This document shows, one piece after another, positions 63,560 to 64,000 of a DNA stretch of 64,000 nucleotides. The first letter of the stretch is position 1, and the number at the start of each line of letters is the position of its first letter. The notes under the pieces were generated by a model that was not told the origin of the DNA, searched no databases, and was given only the letters and a program-made list of their open reading frames with translations. This DNA is from an uncultured Bacteroides sp. GTDB taxonomy: Bacteria; Bacteroidota; Bacteroidia; Bacteroidales; Bacteroidaceae. The position numbers and the translations under genes were made by a program. Location: assembly GCF_963678425.1 (NCBI RefSeq), contig NZ_OY782855.1, positions 1,860,001 through 1,924,000 on the forward strand, read 5' to 3'.

Positions 63560-64000
63560 TTATTTCAGACTAGGCATCTGATCCCGAGTGATAACATTTG
63601 CATTTCCTACAGCATCTGACCAAAAAGCTGCATTTGCATATTTATTTGTATCTCCTGTATCAGTTCGATCATAATCATACCAAGGCATAAACCACGACCA
63701 GGTAGCACCTGCATTCCACTGATTTGTTATAGTTGCTACACTACCACATTCACTAAGAGTAACCATTTTTGTAGGATATTCCTTTGCAATAGTCTGGTAC
63801 TGAGTAAGGATCTGTGAAACAGTCATTAAATTATTAGAATCTTGTCCGTAAAGATCCCGGCCAACAATATCTACATATTTATCACCAGGATAGAAATCTT
63901 TATCGCCTGTCTGAGTAGTCCATACCCAAATCAAATTATTAAGTCCCTTATTCTGGAAATAGTTAAACATATAAACCCAAAGTTTTTTATAAGCATCAGC
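63560..64000 (-). CDS. GH26-family glycoside hydrolase, C-terminal part (cut by window edge)
   Basis: The reading frame continues open to the window end (KKLWVYMFNYFQNKGL), so only the last 147 codons are seen. NLIWVWTTQTGDKDFYPGD and YVDIVGRDLYGQDSN, with the likely nucleophile glutamate in VTLSECGSVAT, match the GH26 C-terminal half, and WFMPWYDYDRTDTGDTNKYA is a family ending. A second mannanase in the cluster, distinct from the one at 59976, suggests that cuts occur in two places or on two substrates. Upstream domains cannot be judged. Confidence 0.85.
   Translation of the reverse strand, partial: ADAYKKLWVYMFNYFQNKGLNNLIWVWTTQTGDKDFYPGDKYVDIVGRDLYGQDSNNLMTVSQILTQYQTIAKEYPTKMVTLSECGSVATITNQWNAGATWSWFMPWYDYDRTDTGDTNKYANAAFWSDAVGNANVITRDQMPSLK

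Overview
The window looks like a chromosomal segment of a gut-type Bacteroides (Bacteroidales). Evidence: SusC/SusD outer-membrane pairs, a UpxY-type antiterminator, a MurF-Alr fusion, an 11-gene-type Nuo operon lacking nuoEFG with fused nuoCD, GH130/GH26 mannan genes, and repeated use of the Bacteroides -7 promoter box TAnnTTTG. No tRNA, rRNA or CRISPR array was seen.

Layout. (1) 1-3190: an accessory patch with four copies of one interspersed repeat, two decayed DUF4143-type ATPase genes, and an intact HTH antitoxin / AbiEii nucleotidyltransferase toxin pair under a palindromic promoter-operator. (2) 3216-5360: a solitary upxY and an ExuT-like hexuronate-type MFS transporter, ending in a strong bidirectional terminator. 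(3) 5380-16398 (minus): a probable five-gene operon with a DUF5117-type zinc metalloprotease, SusC, SusD, a secreted protein of unknown function and an M6-type metalloprotease; a divergent secreted leucine-rich-repeat protein lies at 16595. The content suggests a protein- or peptide-targeted uptake system rather than a glycan one. (4) 18000-18600: an intergenic region with a three-unit 21-bp repeat and a possible tiny ORF/structured RNA ending in a terminator. (5) 18615-31524: housekeeping genes: a DNA2/UPF1-like helicase with a nuclease-like domain, tatC, tatA, murF-alr and a GSCFA gene on minus; dxs, trkA and trkH on plus. (6) 31937-41936: promoter, nuoABCDHIJKLMN and terminator.

(7) 42187-56045: an AT-rich 14-kb Rhs region, all on the plus strand. 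It holds seven pieces of the same Rhs core, each starting at a different point and none with an N-terminal secretion or anchoring region. At least four carry different C-terminal sequences, and small genes that look like immunity proteins follow them. One C-terminus resembles a GIY-YIG/URI nuclease. Another is hydrophobic and is followed by a membrane protein. This is the most unusual part of the window: a reservoir of displaced toxin tips and immunity genes, with a 230-bp unknown repeat present twice.

(8) 56113-64000 (minus): a mannan/manno-oligosaccharide cluster: GH26 (cut by the window edge), GH3, lipoprotein GH26, GH130 mannosylglucose phosphorylase, GPH-type symporter and mannobiose 2-epimerase. 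Together these would release mannobiose outside the cytoplasm, import it, epimerise it to mannosylglucose and phosphorolyse that to mannose-1-phosphate and glucose. Four intergenic arrays of 21-22-bp units (18191, 31636, 42128, 61149) recur in otherwise unrelated places.
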